This document shows positions 31,863 to 39,750 of a DNA stretch of 39,750 nt, in pieces. The stretch spans positions 1 to 39,750 of the forward strand of contig JADGOZ010000060.1 in the NCBI GenBank assembly GCA_017882705.1, read 5' to 3'. A program made the position numbers and the translations under genes. Origin of the DNA: Candidatus Nanopelagicales bacterium (GTDB lineage: Bacteria; Actinomycetota; Actinomycetes; S36-B12; CAIYMF01). Within the stretch, counting starts at the first letter, position 1. The number at the start of each line of letters is the position of its first letter. The notes beneath the pieces were generated by a model. The model did no database searches, was not told the origin of the DNA, and saw only the letters and a program-made list of their open reading frames with translations.

Positions 31863-34800
31863 CGAGGCTCTCCTGGCGGATCAGGCTGACTACCACGTGC
31901 TTCGTCCTGGGCGCCCTCGCGTTCCTGCAGTCACCGGGATTGATCGCGGCCGACACGAAGCTCGATCTGACGCAGGACCCCGGCGCGTTTCTGGCGAGGT
32001 CCATGCACTTGTGGGATGCACAGGCGTTCTTCGGGCAGCTCCAGAACCAGGCCTACGGCTACCTCTTCCCCGTGGGACCGTTCTTCTGGGTCGGCCACGC
32101 CCTGCGACTGGACCCCTGGGTGGTGCAGCGCCTGTGGTGGTGGCTCCTGTTGTGCGCGGCGTTCCTCGGGACCGTGCGGCTCGCCAGGCTCATGGGCATC
32201 GACGCACCGGCCGCCAGGTGGGTGGCCGGCATCGCGTTCGCACTCTCCCCGCGCGTGATCAGCACCTTCGGGCCGATCTCCGTCGAGACGCTTCCTTACG
32301 TCCTCGTCCCGTGGATGCTGGTTCCCCTCGCCTCGCTCAGGAGCGGCGGCTCGATCCGCCGCTCTGCGGCCGCGTCGGCCGCCGTGATCTTGCTGATGGG
32401 CGGTGTGAACGCGGTGGCAACCGTCGTGGCCGCCGCGCTGGGCATGGTGTGGATCCTCACCGAGTCGCCCACGACGATCCGGCGCCGGCTCGCCCTGGCG
32501 TGGACTGGCTGCGCTGCGCTGGCGAGTGCGTGGTACCTGCTGCCGCTCGTGCTGCTGGGCAAGTACTCGCCCCCGTTCCTCGACTGGATCGAGTCCTCGT
32601 CGGTGACCACGTCGATCACCGACGGGTCGGCCTCGATGCGCGGCGTGTCGGACTGGGTCGCCTACTTGTCCTCTGGCGTCGGGCCTCAGTGGCCCGCCGG
32701 GTGGCAGATGATCAACGACCGCCTTGTGGTCGTCGGGACTGTGGGGGTGCTCTGTCTCGGTGTTGTCGGTCTTGCCCTCCCACGAACCAGGCATCGCAGG
32801 TTCCTCGTCGTATCGTTCGGGCTCGGCCTTGTCGCCCTCGTGGCGGCGCATGTGTCGCCTGCGGGTGTCGTGGCCGACGGACTCGCGGCACCAGAGCTGC
32901 GCGTGCTGATGGACGGGGTCCTCGCCCCGTTGCGCAACGTGCACAAGTTCGACGTATGGGTGCGCCTGCCGGTAGCGCTCGGGCTCGGGTGGACCGTGGC
33001 GCTGCTCCTCGCCCGGGCCGAACGCTCGAGGGCGCAGGGACTGACGTACGAGACGATGTGGACGCCAGCACGGTGGCGCTGGGGGTGGGTGGCCCCCCGT
33101 GCCGCCCTGGTGGTCATCGCGGCTGTGACGATCTCGGCGGTGGCACCCGTGCTGCGCGGCGACCTCACGACAGGCCGGACATTCGGCGAAGTGCCGGGCT
33201 ACTGGTCGGACGCCGCCGCCTGGTTGGACGCGCAACCGGACTCGCACGGTCGTGCCCTTGTGGTCCCGGGTGCTGCATTCGGCACCTATTTGTGGGGCGA
33301 GAGCCACGACGAACCGCTGCAGGTTCTCGCGACCACGCCCTGGGCGGTACGAGACGCAGTGCCGCTCTCCTCGGCTGGCAACATCCGCGCCTTGGACGAG
33401 GTGGAGGCGCTGTTCGCCGACGGCCGTGGCGATCCCCAGCTGGGGGCCTACCTCGCCCGCATGGGCGTGAGCTACCTGGTGGTGCGGAGCGACCTCAACT
33501 ACTCGGCAGTCGATTCGCCGCGACCCTCGCTGGTGCACCAGTCGATCGCCGGCTCGGGCGGCCTGACCCGGGTGGCCTCGTTCGGACCGTTCCTGTCGGG
33601 CTTCTCGACGTCCGACCTCGTGGTGGACGCCGGCGTGGACGGTAGCTATCCGGCTGTCGAAGTGTTCCACGTGGACGCGTCGCTGCCCGACGAGAGAGCG
33701 GTGCTGCGGGACGCTTCTGCGGTCGACGTGATCGATGGGGAGTCGGAGTCCCTGCTCACGGCGTCAGCCCTGCCCGGCGAGTTCGATCGCACCGTCGTGC
33801 GGGCAGGTGACCTGCCTGCCGACCTCGTGACAGGTCGGACGCTGTCCACCGACTCAGGCCGTCGAGTCGAGGTCGACTTCGGCAGAGGACACGAGAACCG
33901 GTCATCCACCCTCACGCAGGCTGACGCGTGGGCGCAGTCTCGCCGAGTGCACTCCTACGACGTCAGTCCAGCCATCGCCACGCCTGCGCTCGCCTTCGAC
34001 GGAGCCGTCACCATCAGCGCATCCTCGAGCCGTGGCGACGCCTCGAGCATCCGGATCAATCCGGCCGAGGGACCCTGGAACGCGGTCGACGGCGAGCTGT
34101 TGACCGCGTGGTTCCCGCGGACGGGCGACACGGAAGCTCCGTGGTGGCAGATCGTCGCTCCGCGGCCGATCGTCGTCGACGGGGCCGTAGTGACGCCGAC
34201 CGTCGAGATCCCGGTACCGAAGGCGTCGGTGCGGATACGAGTCATCACCGACACCACGACGAAGGACATCGTCGTATCTCTCCCCGCCCCGTCGTTCCAG
34301 CTGCCGACGGGGTTGGGGCCGACCCGCACGCTGCGGATCCAGCTGCTGGACACGAGCGCCCTGTCAGGCGCCAAAGTGGGTATCGCGGAGGTGTCCCTGC
34401 CCGCGCTGGACATGACGCGCACGACCGTGTCCCCGGCCACGACCGGCCCCGCCGGGGTCGCGTTCCGCGTTCGGCACGGTTCTCGGTCGGCCTGCGTGGC
34501 GCGCGGGCCGACGAACTGCCTGCCGTCGCTCGCGCGCACCGGGGAGGAGTCCATCGGGATCGACAGGACCGTCACGACGCAGGGCATCTCCGGTCCAGCG
34601 ACGGTGCAGGTCCTGCCGCGCCCGGGACTGGCTCTCGATGATCTCCTGCTGCCGCCGACGAAGGCTGCTGTCGCGGTTGCGTCGAGCACGTGGGTCGCCG
34701 ATCCCAGCGCTCGTGCCCAGGCGGCGATAGACGACGATCCGACGACGTCCTGGCTGGCGAACCCCATCGACCCGAGACCGACGCTGACCATCGACCTTCC

Positions 34801-36016
34801 GAAGCCCGTCGTGGTCTCTCGACTGCGGGTTCGAGAGACCCTGGGGCTGGGTGCCTCACGGCCCTTCGACGTCGTCGTCACCGTGGGCGGGCGGGCGTTC
34901 CGCGAGGTGGCGGACGACCGCGGGTTCATCAGGTTCCCGGCTACCCTGACATCCTCGATCAAGCTCGAGTTCACCGCGTCGAACCCCGTCCTCACTTACG
35001 ACTCGATCCTGCGAGTGCGCTCGGTGCTCCCCATCGGCATCAGTGAACTGGACCTCGGTGAGGCGGAGAGCCAGAAGGTCGGGATAGTCCGGTCATCCGT
35101 CGTGAGCCTGCCCTGCGGATTCGCGCCGTCGATCGCGGTCGACGGTCGCCCGACAGTGCTGACGTCGTTGACCACGACGATGGGTGCACTGCTCGACGGG
35201 CAACCCGCAGAGGCGACGTCGTGCAGTGCATCGAGGCTGGCCCCGGGGGCGCATCGGCTGCAGGTCGCCGCCTCGGCGCAGTTCTCGCCGGTGTCGGTCG
35301 CCTGGGGGAGCGCCACCGCGCAGCCGCTGGCCGCGACCTCGGCCCGAGTCATCTCGTGGTCGTCCACGATCCGGGAGGTGGGCGTCGATGCGCGAGACCG
35401 CGCTCGAACCCTGGAGCTCGGCGAGAACGCGAACGCGGGATGGACCGCCACGATCGATGGGCGGCCACTCACGAGCGTCCGGGTCGACGGCTGGCGACAG
35501 GCATGGGTGGTCCCCGCAGGCACGGCGGGCACGATCCGTCTTGAGTTCGCCCCCGATCAGCCGTATCGCCTCGCCCTCGGCCTCGGAGCGCTGGCCGCGA
35601 TCGTCCTGCTGGGTATCGCCGTCCTGCCGTCGACACGCGGCAGCTCGTGGGCCAATCCCGGTCGGCGACCCGTCCGGCCCGCCGTGCGGCTCACAGCGGG
35701 CGTCGTGATCGCGCTGTCGGCGTTCGGAGTCGTGGGAGTCGCTGGCACGGTTGCCGGCTACCTGGCAGCCCGATCCCCTCGAGGCCGAGTGGCGGGCTCG
35801 GTCGCGGGAGTCGGGATCGCGTGCATCGCGGCCTGCATCGGACCGTGGCCGACGGCCACGACGTGGCCCGCGCCGTTCCAGTCGGCTGCGGCCGTGGCCG
35901 CTGCGCTCGGGAGCTCGATCGTGGTCGGTGCCCTGTTGGGCACCGGTCGGCGACTGCGGCGAGTCAGAAGCGGTGCGCCCACCTCTGAGCCGGGCGCTCC
36001 ACGATCCGGTACGTGA
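31859..36016 (+). CDS. aftD: Alpha-(1->3)-arabinofuranosyltransferase AftD
   Basis: Very large GT-C membrane enzyme that adds arabinofuranose from decaprenyl-phosphate arabinose to arabinan of arabinogalactan or lipoarabinomannan outside the membrane. The protein has 1385 aa, close to the mycobacterial enzyme. The N-terminal membrane part (about 1-420) has helix 1, then the outside loop [19 protein letters not shown] with the Asp residues expected of a GT-C active site, and later [20 protein letters not shown] long outside region (about 430-1230) contains beta-sandwich, probably carbohydrate-binding, modules: two stretches with [14 protein letters not shown] and [14 protein letters not shown] look like discoidin-type modules. 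C-terminal hydrophobic helices are at about 1240-1370. GTG 31859 overlaps the methyltransferase stop; the longer open frame to 30614 is not coding. Its 3' end overlaps the acyltransferase gene. Confidence 0.92.
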   Translation: MTRLSWRIRLTTTCFVLGALAFLQSPGLIAADTKLDLTQDPGAFLARSMHLWDAQAFFGQLQNQAYGYLFPVGPFFWVGHALRLDPWVVQRLWWWLLLCAAFLGTVRLARLMGIDAPAARWVAGIAFALSPRVISTFGPISVETLPYVLVPWMLVPLASLRSGGSIRRSAAASAAVILLMGGVNAVATVVAAALGMVWILTESPTTIRRRLALAWTGCAALASAWYLLPLVLLGKYSPPFLDWIESSSVTTSITDGSASMRGVSDWVAYLSSGVGPQWPAGWQMINDRLVVVGTVGVLCLGVVGLALPRTRHRRFLVVSFGLGLVALVAAHVSPAGVVADGLAAPELRVLMDGVLAPLRNVHKFDVWVRLPVALGLGWTVALLLARAERSRAQGLTYETMWTPARWRWGWVAPRAALVVIAAVTISAVAPVLRGDLTTGRTFGEVPGYWSDAAAWLDAQPDSHGRALVVPGAAFGTYLWGESHDEPLQVLATTPWAVRDAVPLSSAGNIRALDEVEALFADGRGDPQLGAYLARMGVSYLVVRSDLNYSAVDSPRPSLVHQSIAGSGGLTRVASFGPFLSGFSTSDLVVDAGVDGSYPAVEVFHVDASLPDERAVLRDASAVDVIDGESESLLTASALPGEFDRTVVRAGDLPADLVTGRTLSTDSGRRVEVDFGRGHENRSSTLTQADAWAQSRRVHSYDVSPAIATPALAFDGAVTISASSSRGDASSIRINPAEGPWNAVDGELLTAWFPRTGDTEAPWWQIVAPRPIVVDGAVVTPTVEIPVPKASVRIRVITDTTTKDIVVSLPAPSFQLPTGLGPTRTLRIQLLDTSALSGAKVGIAEVSLPALDMTRTTVSPATTGPAGVAFRVRHGSRSACVARGPTNCLPSLARTGEESIGIDRTVTTQGISGPATVQVLPRPGLALDDLLLPPTKAAVAVASSTWVADPSARAQAAIDDDPTTSWLANPIDPRPTLTIDLPKPVVVSRLRVRETLGLGASRPFDVVVTVGGRAFREVADDRGFIRFPATLTSSIKLEFTASNPVLTYDSILRVRSVLPIGISELDLGEAESQKVGIVRSSVVSLPCGFAPSIAVDGRPTVLTSLTTTMGALLDGQPAEATSCSASRLAPGAHRLQVAASAQFSPVSVAWGSATAQPLAATSARVISWSSTIREVGVDARDRARTLELGENANAGWTATIDGRPLTSVRVDGWRQAWVVPAGTAGTIRLEFAPDQPYRLALGLGALAAIVLLGIAVLPSTRGSSWANPGRRPVRPAVRLTAGVVIALSAFGVVGVAGTVAGYLAARSPRGRVAGSVAGVGIACIAACIGPWPTATTWPAPFQSAAAVAAALGSSIVVGALLGTGRRLRRVRSGAPTSEPGAPRSGT

Positions 36017-37190
36017 GCGTCGCGACGGCGAGGGTCAGCGGCAGCAGCGCCGCGAAGAGCGTCAGCGCATGCCCCGTGAACACCGGGATGTCCAGCCACA
36101 GCAGCAGCAGCCGGACGAACAGCAGGTGCCACAGGAAGATGCCGTAGGAGATGAGTCCGATCCTTCGCGGCCACTTTCGTGCGAACAGCGCGGGCCACCC
36201 GCGGCTCGACGCAAGAACGCCAGGAAGAAGCAAGGCGGCTGCTGCGACCAGATACAGCTCGTGCTTGATCATCGACTGCCAGGGGCTCGTCTCGCCGAAA
36301 TCGAAGGAACCCGCGATCGGTGTGGCGGCGATGACGAAGAGCGAGCAGAACACGGCCACGCATGACCATCTGTCGTTCGCTACGGCGACGACGAGCCGGA
36401 CGAACGCGGGCGGCTCTGCCAGCCGGGACCGGACCTCCACGAGCGCCAGCAGCATGCCGGCGGCGAACCAGTCGAGGTAGGCCGGCAACCAGACGCCTTG
36501 TCGAAACGGCAGGACTCCCTGGATGGAGGCGATCGCGTTGTACAGGGTGGCCAGGAAGACCATCGCCATCACCAACGTCATCTGTCTGCGCCACAGCGAC
36601 TCGGAGGACCGCGCGCGGCGCCCCACGCCCCACATGCCCAAGAGCGGCAAGACGACGTAGAACGACATCTCGGTGCAGAGGCTCCAGGTCTGGCTCAGGC
36701 CCTGGACGATCCCGGGACCGATGTAGATCTGCAGTCCGAGCAGGTGGATCCACCAGGCTTCGAACGGGACTGGACGGATCTCCGGAAGCACCAGCATCGT
36801 CGTGATGACCACGACCCAATAGAGGGGCAGGATGCGCGCCGCACGCCGGAGCGCATACCGGCCTAGGTGCGGGCGCGCGCGTCCTTCCAGCGCGGTCCGC
36901 ACCCAGGGCCGGTACAACAGGAAACCCGACATGAGGAAGAAGAGCGGTACCCCGAAGTCGCAGCGCGCCAGGAGATGCCCGAACTCGTTCGTGCTGGACA
37001 GGCCGGTCGTGGTGGCCACGTGCGTGAGCATGACCATGAGTGCCGCCAGCGCACGGTAGCCGTCCAGCGCATCGAAGTGAGCACCGCCGGACATCTCCCT
37101 TCGGAGGCTTTCTGGCGCAGGACCACCGCTGGGCGAGGGGAGGCTAGCCTCATCCGCTCGGCCAAGGCCGCCGTCGGTAGTGGCGCTCAT
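35964..37190 (-). CDS. Acyltransferase-3 family membrane protein
   Basis: O-acyltransferase of the OafA/Nodulation X type, 408 aa with about ten hydrophobic segments; it transfers an acyl group to a sugar or lipid outside the membrane. The first helix contains [16 protein letters not shown] with the catalytic His. The next conserved part is [17 protein letters not shown], then [15 protein letters not shown] with Arg pairs. Late family motif [13 protein letters not shown] is present. A cytoplasmic N-terminal tail of about 38 residues precedes helix 1. ATG 37190 is used; no better start is seen. The stop lies inside the end of aftD (53-bp convergent overlap). It resembles Rv0228 in the mycobacterial cluster. 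Confidence 0.88.
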   Translation of the reverse strand: MSATTDGGLGRADEASLPSPSGGPAPESLRREMSGGAHFDALDGYRALAALMVMLTHVATTTGLSSTNEFGHLLARCDFGVPLFFLMSGFLLYRPWVRTALEGRARPHLGRYALRRAARILPLYWVVVITTMLVLPEIRPVPFEAWWIHLLGLQIYIGPGIVQGLSQTWSLCTEMSFYVVLPLLGMWGVGRRARSSESLWRRQMTLVMAMVFLATLYNAIASIQGVLPFRQGVWLPAYLDWFAAGMLLALVEVRSRLAEPPAFVRLVVAVANDRWSCVAVFCSLFVIAATPIAGSFDFGETSPWQSMIKHELYLVAAAALLLPGVLASSRGWPALFARKWPRRIGLISYGIFLWHLLFVRLLLLWLDIPVFTGHALTLFAALLPLTLAVATLTYRIVERPAQRWAHRF

Positions 37191-37232
37191 CCGTCCCCGT
37201 TCTCGGTCGACATCCCAGGATTCCCGACACGC

Positions 37233-37238
37233 AGGTTA
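37233..37238 (-). promoter_or_regulatory. -10 box (TAACCT) of the acyltransferase gene
   Basis: Minus-strand TAACCT 42 bases before ATG 37190, in the 131-bp divergent interval with the DUF3068 gene. Confidence 0.4.
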
Positions 37239-37254
37239 CGGGCAGAACAAGAAT

Positions 37255-37264
37255 GGTTACCGAC
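37255..37264. promoter_or_regulatory. Decamer GGTTACCGAC, second occurrence
   Basis: Reverse complement of the decamer at 31051-31060. Here it ends 15 bases before the DUF3068 -10 box, so it covers the -35 region. Confidence 0.35.
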
Positions 37265-37279
37265 GGGTCACTTATCCGC

Positions 37280-37285
37280 TACCGT
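37280..37285 (+). promoter_or_regulatory. -10 box (TACCGT) of the DUF3068 gene
   Basis: TACCGT 36 bases before the ATG; leader of about 30 bases with the strong ribosome site GAGGAGGA at about 37309-37316. Confidence 0.5.
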
Positions 37286-37321
37286 TCCGCCGACATCGCA
37301 CGTCTCGCGAGGAGGAATGCA

Positions 37322-38236
37322 ATGCGCCGAGTGATCGGACTCATCTTGATCGGCCTAGGTGCCGCGTTCCTCGTGCTTGCGCCGATGGTGAAGTTCTACG
37401 CGGTCCCGAAGCTGTCCGTCGCCCCGCTCGACCTCGACCCGTCGAACACCTCGAACAGCTCGGGGACGGTCACGACCGTGGTCGACCTGGCCACCGGCAC
37501 CGAGAAGAGCAACGTCGAGCTGAACAGCATCCGTCGTACCAAGGCCGACGTCGCGGCCTCGCAGCAGGCGGGGGGCAACATCGGGGTCTACGACTCGCTC
37601 AGCGTCTTCAGCCTCGCCTCCGACACCGGCGGCAAGCCCTACCTGCCGGCCAGCCCGGAGCGCTACGCCTTCGACCGCACGACCACCGTGATGGTGGCGA
37701 CGGCCGGGGCCAACGTGGGAGGCGTGCCGATCACGGACTCGATGATCGGCACCGACACGATCATGCCGCTCAAGTTCCCCTTCGGCTCCGAGAAGAAGAC
37801 CTACAACGTCTTCGACTCGTCGATCATGAAGGGGGCTCCCGCCGAGTACAAGGGTGACGAGGCGGTCCAGGGCCTCAACACGTACAAGTACGAGCAGGTG
37901 ATCCCCGCCACCGAGGTCGGCAAGCAGGGCGACGCGACGGTCATGTACCAGAACGACACGTTCTTCTGGGTCGAGCCGCTCACCGGCCAGGTCGTCAACG
38001 GCTACAGCGTCGCCAAGCAGTGGCTCAAGAACGCGGACGGCACCGACGGCCTCGTCCTCCTCGACGGCAAGATCGGGTTCACCGACCAGGAGGTCACCGA
38101 CTCGGTCAACGAGGCGAAGACGAACTCCTCGAAGCTGAACATGGTCTCCAACGTGCTGCCCGTGGCCTCGCTCATCCTGGGCATCCTCGCCCTCGTCGGC
38201 GGCGTCCTGCTGGTGCGCCGGCCGTCCGACGCCTGA
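37322..38236 (+). CDS. DUF3068 / PorA-family membrane protein
   Basis: 304 aa, an outside domain held by two transmembrane helices: N-terminal RRVIGLILIGLGAAFLVLAPM (2-22, close to the family's short cytoplasmic start) and C-terminal ASLILGILALVGGVLLV (about 280-297). The outside part starts with KFYAVPKLSVAPLDLDPS and continues as beta-rich sequence with TTTVMVATAG, YNVFDSSIMKGAPAEYKGDE and FFWVEPLTGQVVNGY, all usual for DUF3068. ATG 37322 is fixed by GAGGAGGA upstream. Rv0227c is the mycobacterial counterpart as I recall; the molecular role is unknown. Its place beside aftD and the acyltransferase suggests a part in outer glycan assembly or export. Confidence 0.87.
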   Translation: MRRVIGLILIGLGAAFLVLAPMVKFYAVPKLSVAPLDLDPSNTSNSSGTVTTVVDLATGTEKSNVELNSIRRTKADVAASQQAGGNIGVYDSLSVFSLASDTGGKPYLPASPERYAFDRTTTVMVATAGANVGGVPITDSMIGTDTIMPLKFPFGSEKKTYNVFDSSIMKGAPAEYKGDEAVQGLNTYKYEQVIPATEVGKQGDATVMYQNDTFFWVEPLTGQVVNGYSVAKQWLKNADGTDGLVLLDGKIGFTDQEVTDSVNEAKTNSSKLNMVSNVLPVASLILGILALVGGVLLVRRPSDA

Positions 38237-38253
38237 TCGTCCAGTCCGACCGC

Positions 38254-38285
38254 ACCGCCCGCCGCGCCCGTGCGCTGCGGGCGGT
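38254..38285. terminator. Terminator after the DUF3068 gene
   Basis: A 9-bp stem (38254-38262 with 38277-38285) with an inner 4-bp extension (38264-38267 with 38272-38275), between convergent genes. Confidence 0.7.
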
Positions 38286-38305
38286 CGCGCGTCCGGCCCG
38301 ATGCG

Positions 38306-39112
38306 TCAATCGCGCACGGCGACCCAGATCGCGGTGCCGGGCAGGATCTGCCCGCGGGTCGGCGACCAGCCGCCCCACGTCTCGTCGTTGCGCTCGGGCC
38401 ACTCGGGCTCGACCAGGTCGACGACGCGGAGCCCCGCGGCCACCAGCGCGCGGACCGTGTCGCCGAGCGTGCGGTGGTGCTCCACGTAGGTGGCGGTCCC
38501 GGACCCGTCGCGCTCGACGTACGGCGTCCGGTCGAAGTAGGGCCGGTCCGCGACGAGCCCCGCGGGTCCCGGAGCGTCCGGGAACGCCCACCGCACCGGG
38601 TGGGTGACCGAGAAGACCCAGCGTCCGCCCGGGCGGAGCACCCGCGCCACCTCGAGGAAGACCGCCTCGACGTCCGCGACGAACGGGACCGCGCCGTACG
38701 CCGAGCAGGCCAGGTCGAACGACGCGGACGCGAACGGCAGCGCTCCCGCGTCGGCCTGCACGAGGGGGACCGCGGGGGAGCGGCCCTGGGACTGGCGGAG
38801 CATCGCGTGGCTGAGGTCGAGCGCGACGGGCTCGGCGCCCTCGGCGGCGAGCCACCGGGAGCCCTGCGCGCCTCCTGCTCCGACCTCGAGCACCCGGCGT
38901 CCGGTGAGCGGACCGAGCAGGCGCAGCTCGGCCTCGGTCCAGCCCTCGGGACCCCAGACGAGCGCCCCTCCGGGGACGTCGTCACCCAGGAATCGCCCGT
39001 GCTCGTCGGCGTAGGAGTCCGCCTCGGCGTCCCACCAGGACCGGGATGCCCGGACCGACTCGTATTTGCCCAGGTCAGAGCGCATGGGGTGGTTTGACCC
39101 GGTCTCCGTCAC
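38306..39112 (-). CDS. Class I SAM-dependent methyltransferase (divergent from rpsA)
   Basis: 268 aa from GTG 39112; ATG 39085 would give 259 aa. It begins with RASRSWWDAEADSYADEHG, a typical cap of this group. Motif I is VLEVGAGGAQGSRWLA, then ALDLSHAML as motif II, QADAGALPFASASFDLACSA as the motif III region and RVLRPGGRWVFSV as the last strand. The C-terminal part has many Trp and ends in a strand. GTG 39112 is preferred since AAGGAT lies 6 bases upstream and neither start has a ribosome site. Small-molecule, rather than protein, methylation is more common in this group; the substrate is unknown. Confidence 0.82.
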   Translation of the reverse strand: MTETGSNHPMRSDLGKYESVRASRSWWDAEADSYADEHGRFLGDDVPGGALVWGPEGWTEAELRLLGPLTGRRVLEVGAGGAQGSRWLAAEGAEPVALDLSHAMLRQSQGRSPAVPLVQADAGALPFASASFDLACSAYGAVPFVADVEAVFLEVARVLRPGGRWVFSVTHPVRWAFPDAPGPAGLVADRPYFDRTPYVERDGSGTATYVEHHRTLGDTVRALVAAGLRVVDLVEPEWPERNDETWGGWSPTRGQILPGTAIWVAVRD

Positions 39113-39117
39113 GTCCG

Positions 39118-39124
39118 TATCCTT
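39118..39124. promoter_or_regulatory. Overlapping divergent -10 boxes (methyltransferase and rpsA)
   Basis: The plus strand reads TATCCT (39118-39123), the only clear TANNNT upstream of rpsA. The minus strand reads AAGGAT (39124-39119), 6 bases before GTG 39112. The two boxes share five base pairs. Confidence 0.45.
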
Positions 39125-39173
39125 GCCCGTGCGTCGCGGGCCTGCGCGCACCTCAGACCTAGCAGGCACGCGC

Positions 39174-39296
39174 ATGTCGTCCGTCGTGACCCACCGCGTC
39201 GAGCCCACCAGCCCGTTGCCCGGAACGCGCCGCATGCACAGGGCCCGCCGTCGCATCCGTCTCGACACCCATCCACCGGAGCTCCTTACTCCATGA
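39174..39296 (+). CDS. Possible leader ORF coupled to rpsA (40 aa)
   Basis: An open frame from ATG 39174 to TGA 39294-39296 encodes 40 residues with an Arg-rich centre (RRMHRARRRIRL) and ends by overlapping the rpsA start as ATGA. The third-codon positions are G/C-rich in the first two thirds. A TAGCAG sequence 8 bases before the ATG resembles, but does not match, the local leaderless -10 boxes. The rpsA start itself has only a poor ribosome site, so coupling would make sense. Chance overlap is quite possible, as no homologue is known to me. Confidence 0.25.
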   Translation: MSSVVTHRVEPTSPLPGTRRMHRARRRIRLDTHPPELLTP

Positions 39297-39750
39297 CTGC
39301 CACCATCGACACCCCCGCGAAGTTCCAGATCGCGGTCAACGACATCGGCGATGCCGAGGCTTTCGCCGCCGCTGTCGACGAGACCATCAAGTACTTCAAC
39401 GACGGCGACATCGTCGAGGGCACCATCGTCAAGGTCGACCGTGACGAGGTCCTCCTCGACATCGGTTACAAGACCGAGGGCGTCATCCCCTCCCGCGAGC
39501 TGTCGATCAAGCACGACGTCGACCCCAACGAGGTCGTCAAGCTTGGCGACGTCGTCGAGGCCCTGGTCCTCCAGAAGGAGGACAATGAAGGCCGCCTGAT
39601 CCTGTCCAAGAAGCGCGCGCAGTACGAGCGCGCCTGGGGCACCATCGAGAAGGTCAAGGAAGAGGACGGCGTCGTCACCGGCACCGTCATCGAGGTCGTC
39701 AAGGGCGGCCTCATCCTCGACATCGGCCTCCGCGGCTTCCTCCCCGCCTC
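39293..39750 (+). CDS. rpsA: 30S ribosomal protein S1, 5' part
   Basis: RNA-binding ribosomal protein with repeated S1 domains; it helps mRNA binding to the 30S subunit. The first 152 codons are present and the gene runs off the window end. The N-terminal stretch FQIAVNDIGDAEAFAAAVDETIKYF is followed by S1 domain 1 (about 36-105: GDIVEGTIVKVDRDEVLLDIGYKTEGVIP) and the start of domain 2 (VVTGTVIEVVKGGLILDIGLRGFLPA). These are given as landmarks. The ATG at 39293 has only GGAG 12 bases upstream, a poor site. The leader from the predicted start near 39130 is about 160 bases and can form an imperfect hairpin (39143-39153 with 39164-39174). The order polA ... rpsA is conserved in actinobacteria. 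Confidence 0.96.
   Translation, partial: MTATIDTPAKFQIAVNDIGDAEAFAAAVDETIKYFNDGDIVEGTIVKVDRDEVLLDIGYKTEGVIPSRELSIKHDVDPNEVVKLGDVVEALVLQKEDNEGRLILSKKRAQYERAWGTIEKVKEEDGVVTGTVIEVVKGGLILDIGLRGFLPA

Noticed and set aside
1-39750. CRISPR arrays, insertion sequences, prophage or defence genes
   Set aside because: No repeat-spacer pattern, transposase, integrase, phage or restriction genes were seen on either strand.

Overview
The window comes from a high-GC actinobacterial chromosome (Actinomycetota). Several signs point this way: strong G/C bias at third codon positions, many GTG starts, TANNNT -10 boxes placed 6-8 bases before start codons (leaderless transcripts), a PdtaR-type ANTAR regulator, and the order pdtaR ... 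polA ... rpsA. Envelope genes of the mycobacterial arabinan type (AftD, decaprenyl-phosphate phosphoribosyltransferase) occur together with type IVa pili. That would fit a Nocardioidaceae-like or other non-mycobacterial actinomycete, but the genus is a guess. No phage, transposon, plasmid or CRISPR element is visible; this is core and envelope chromosome.

Region 1 (1-6264), type IV pilus: three complete major-pilin-like genes and the tail of a fourth, two of them preceded by nearly identical leaders. A prepilin peptidase (PilD) follows, then PilM-PilN-PilO and a fourth protein in the place of PilP. PilB/PilT/PilC are absent and may lie upstream of base 1.

Region 2 (6299-11602), shikimate operon and translation/transcription factors: aroC-aroK-aroB-aroQ, an M24 peptidase, efp and nusB, mostly with overlapping start and stop codons.

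Region 3 (11643-19218): a GPH/MelB-type sugar symporter, a minus-strand tRNA with anticodon CAA and an odd short variable loop, the pdtaR-type response regulator, and a complete branched-chain amino-acid ABC importer (livJ, then livHMGF) with two look-alike promoters.

Region 4 (19232-25594): a DUF554 membrane protein, an acetyltransferase, a hotdog thioesterase and polA. The last two are fired divergently from a 23-bp intergenic region with interlocked -10 boxes. A secreted lipoprotein alpha/beta hydrolase follows, behind a perfect 14-bp palindrome.

Region 5 (25594-38285), cell-envelope arabinan/polysaccharide cluster lying between polA and rpsA: DPPR synthase (UbiA family), a MOP-type flippase, an AftD-like polytopic protein, a 48-aa membrane peptide, a GT4 glycosyltransferase, a methyltransferase, the large arabinofuranosyltransferase AftD, an acyltransferase-3 protein and a DUF3068 protein. 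As I recall, the same protein types group around Rv0224c-Rv0228 and Rv0236c/Rv0236A in M. tuberculosis. Likely job: make and export decaprenyl-linked arabinose and glycan precursors, and finish and decorate an arabinan outside the membrane.

Region 6 (38306-39750): a methyltransferase divergent from rpsA. rpsA is cut by the window end and is preceded by a long leader that may hold a translationally coupled small ORF.
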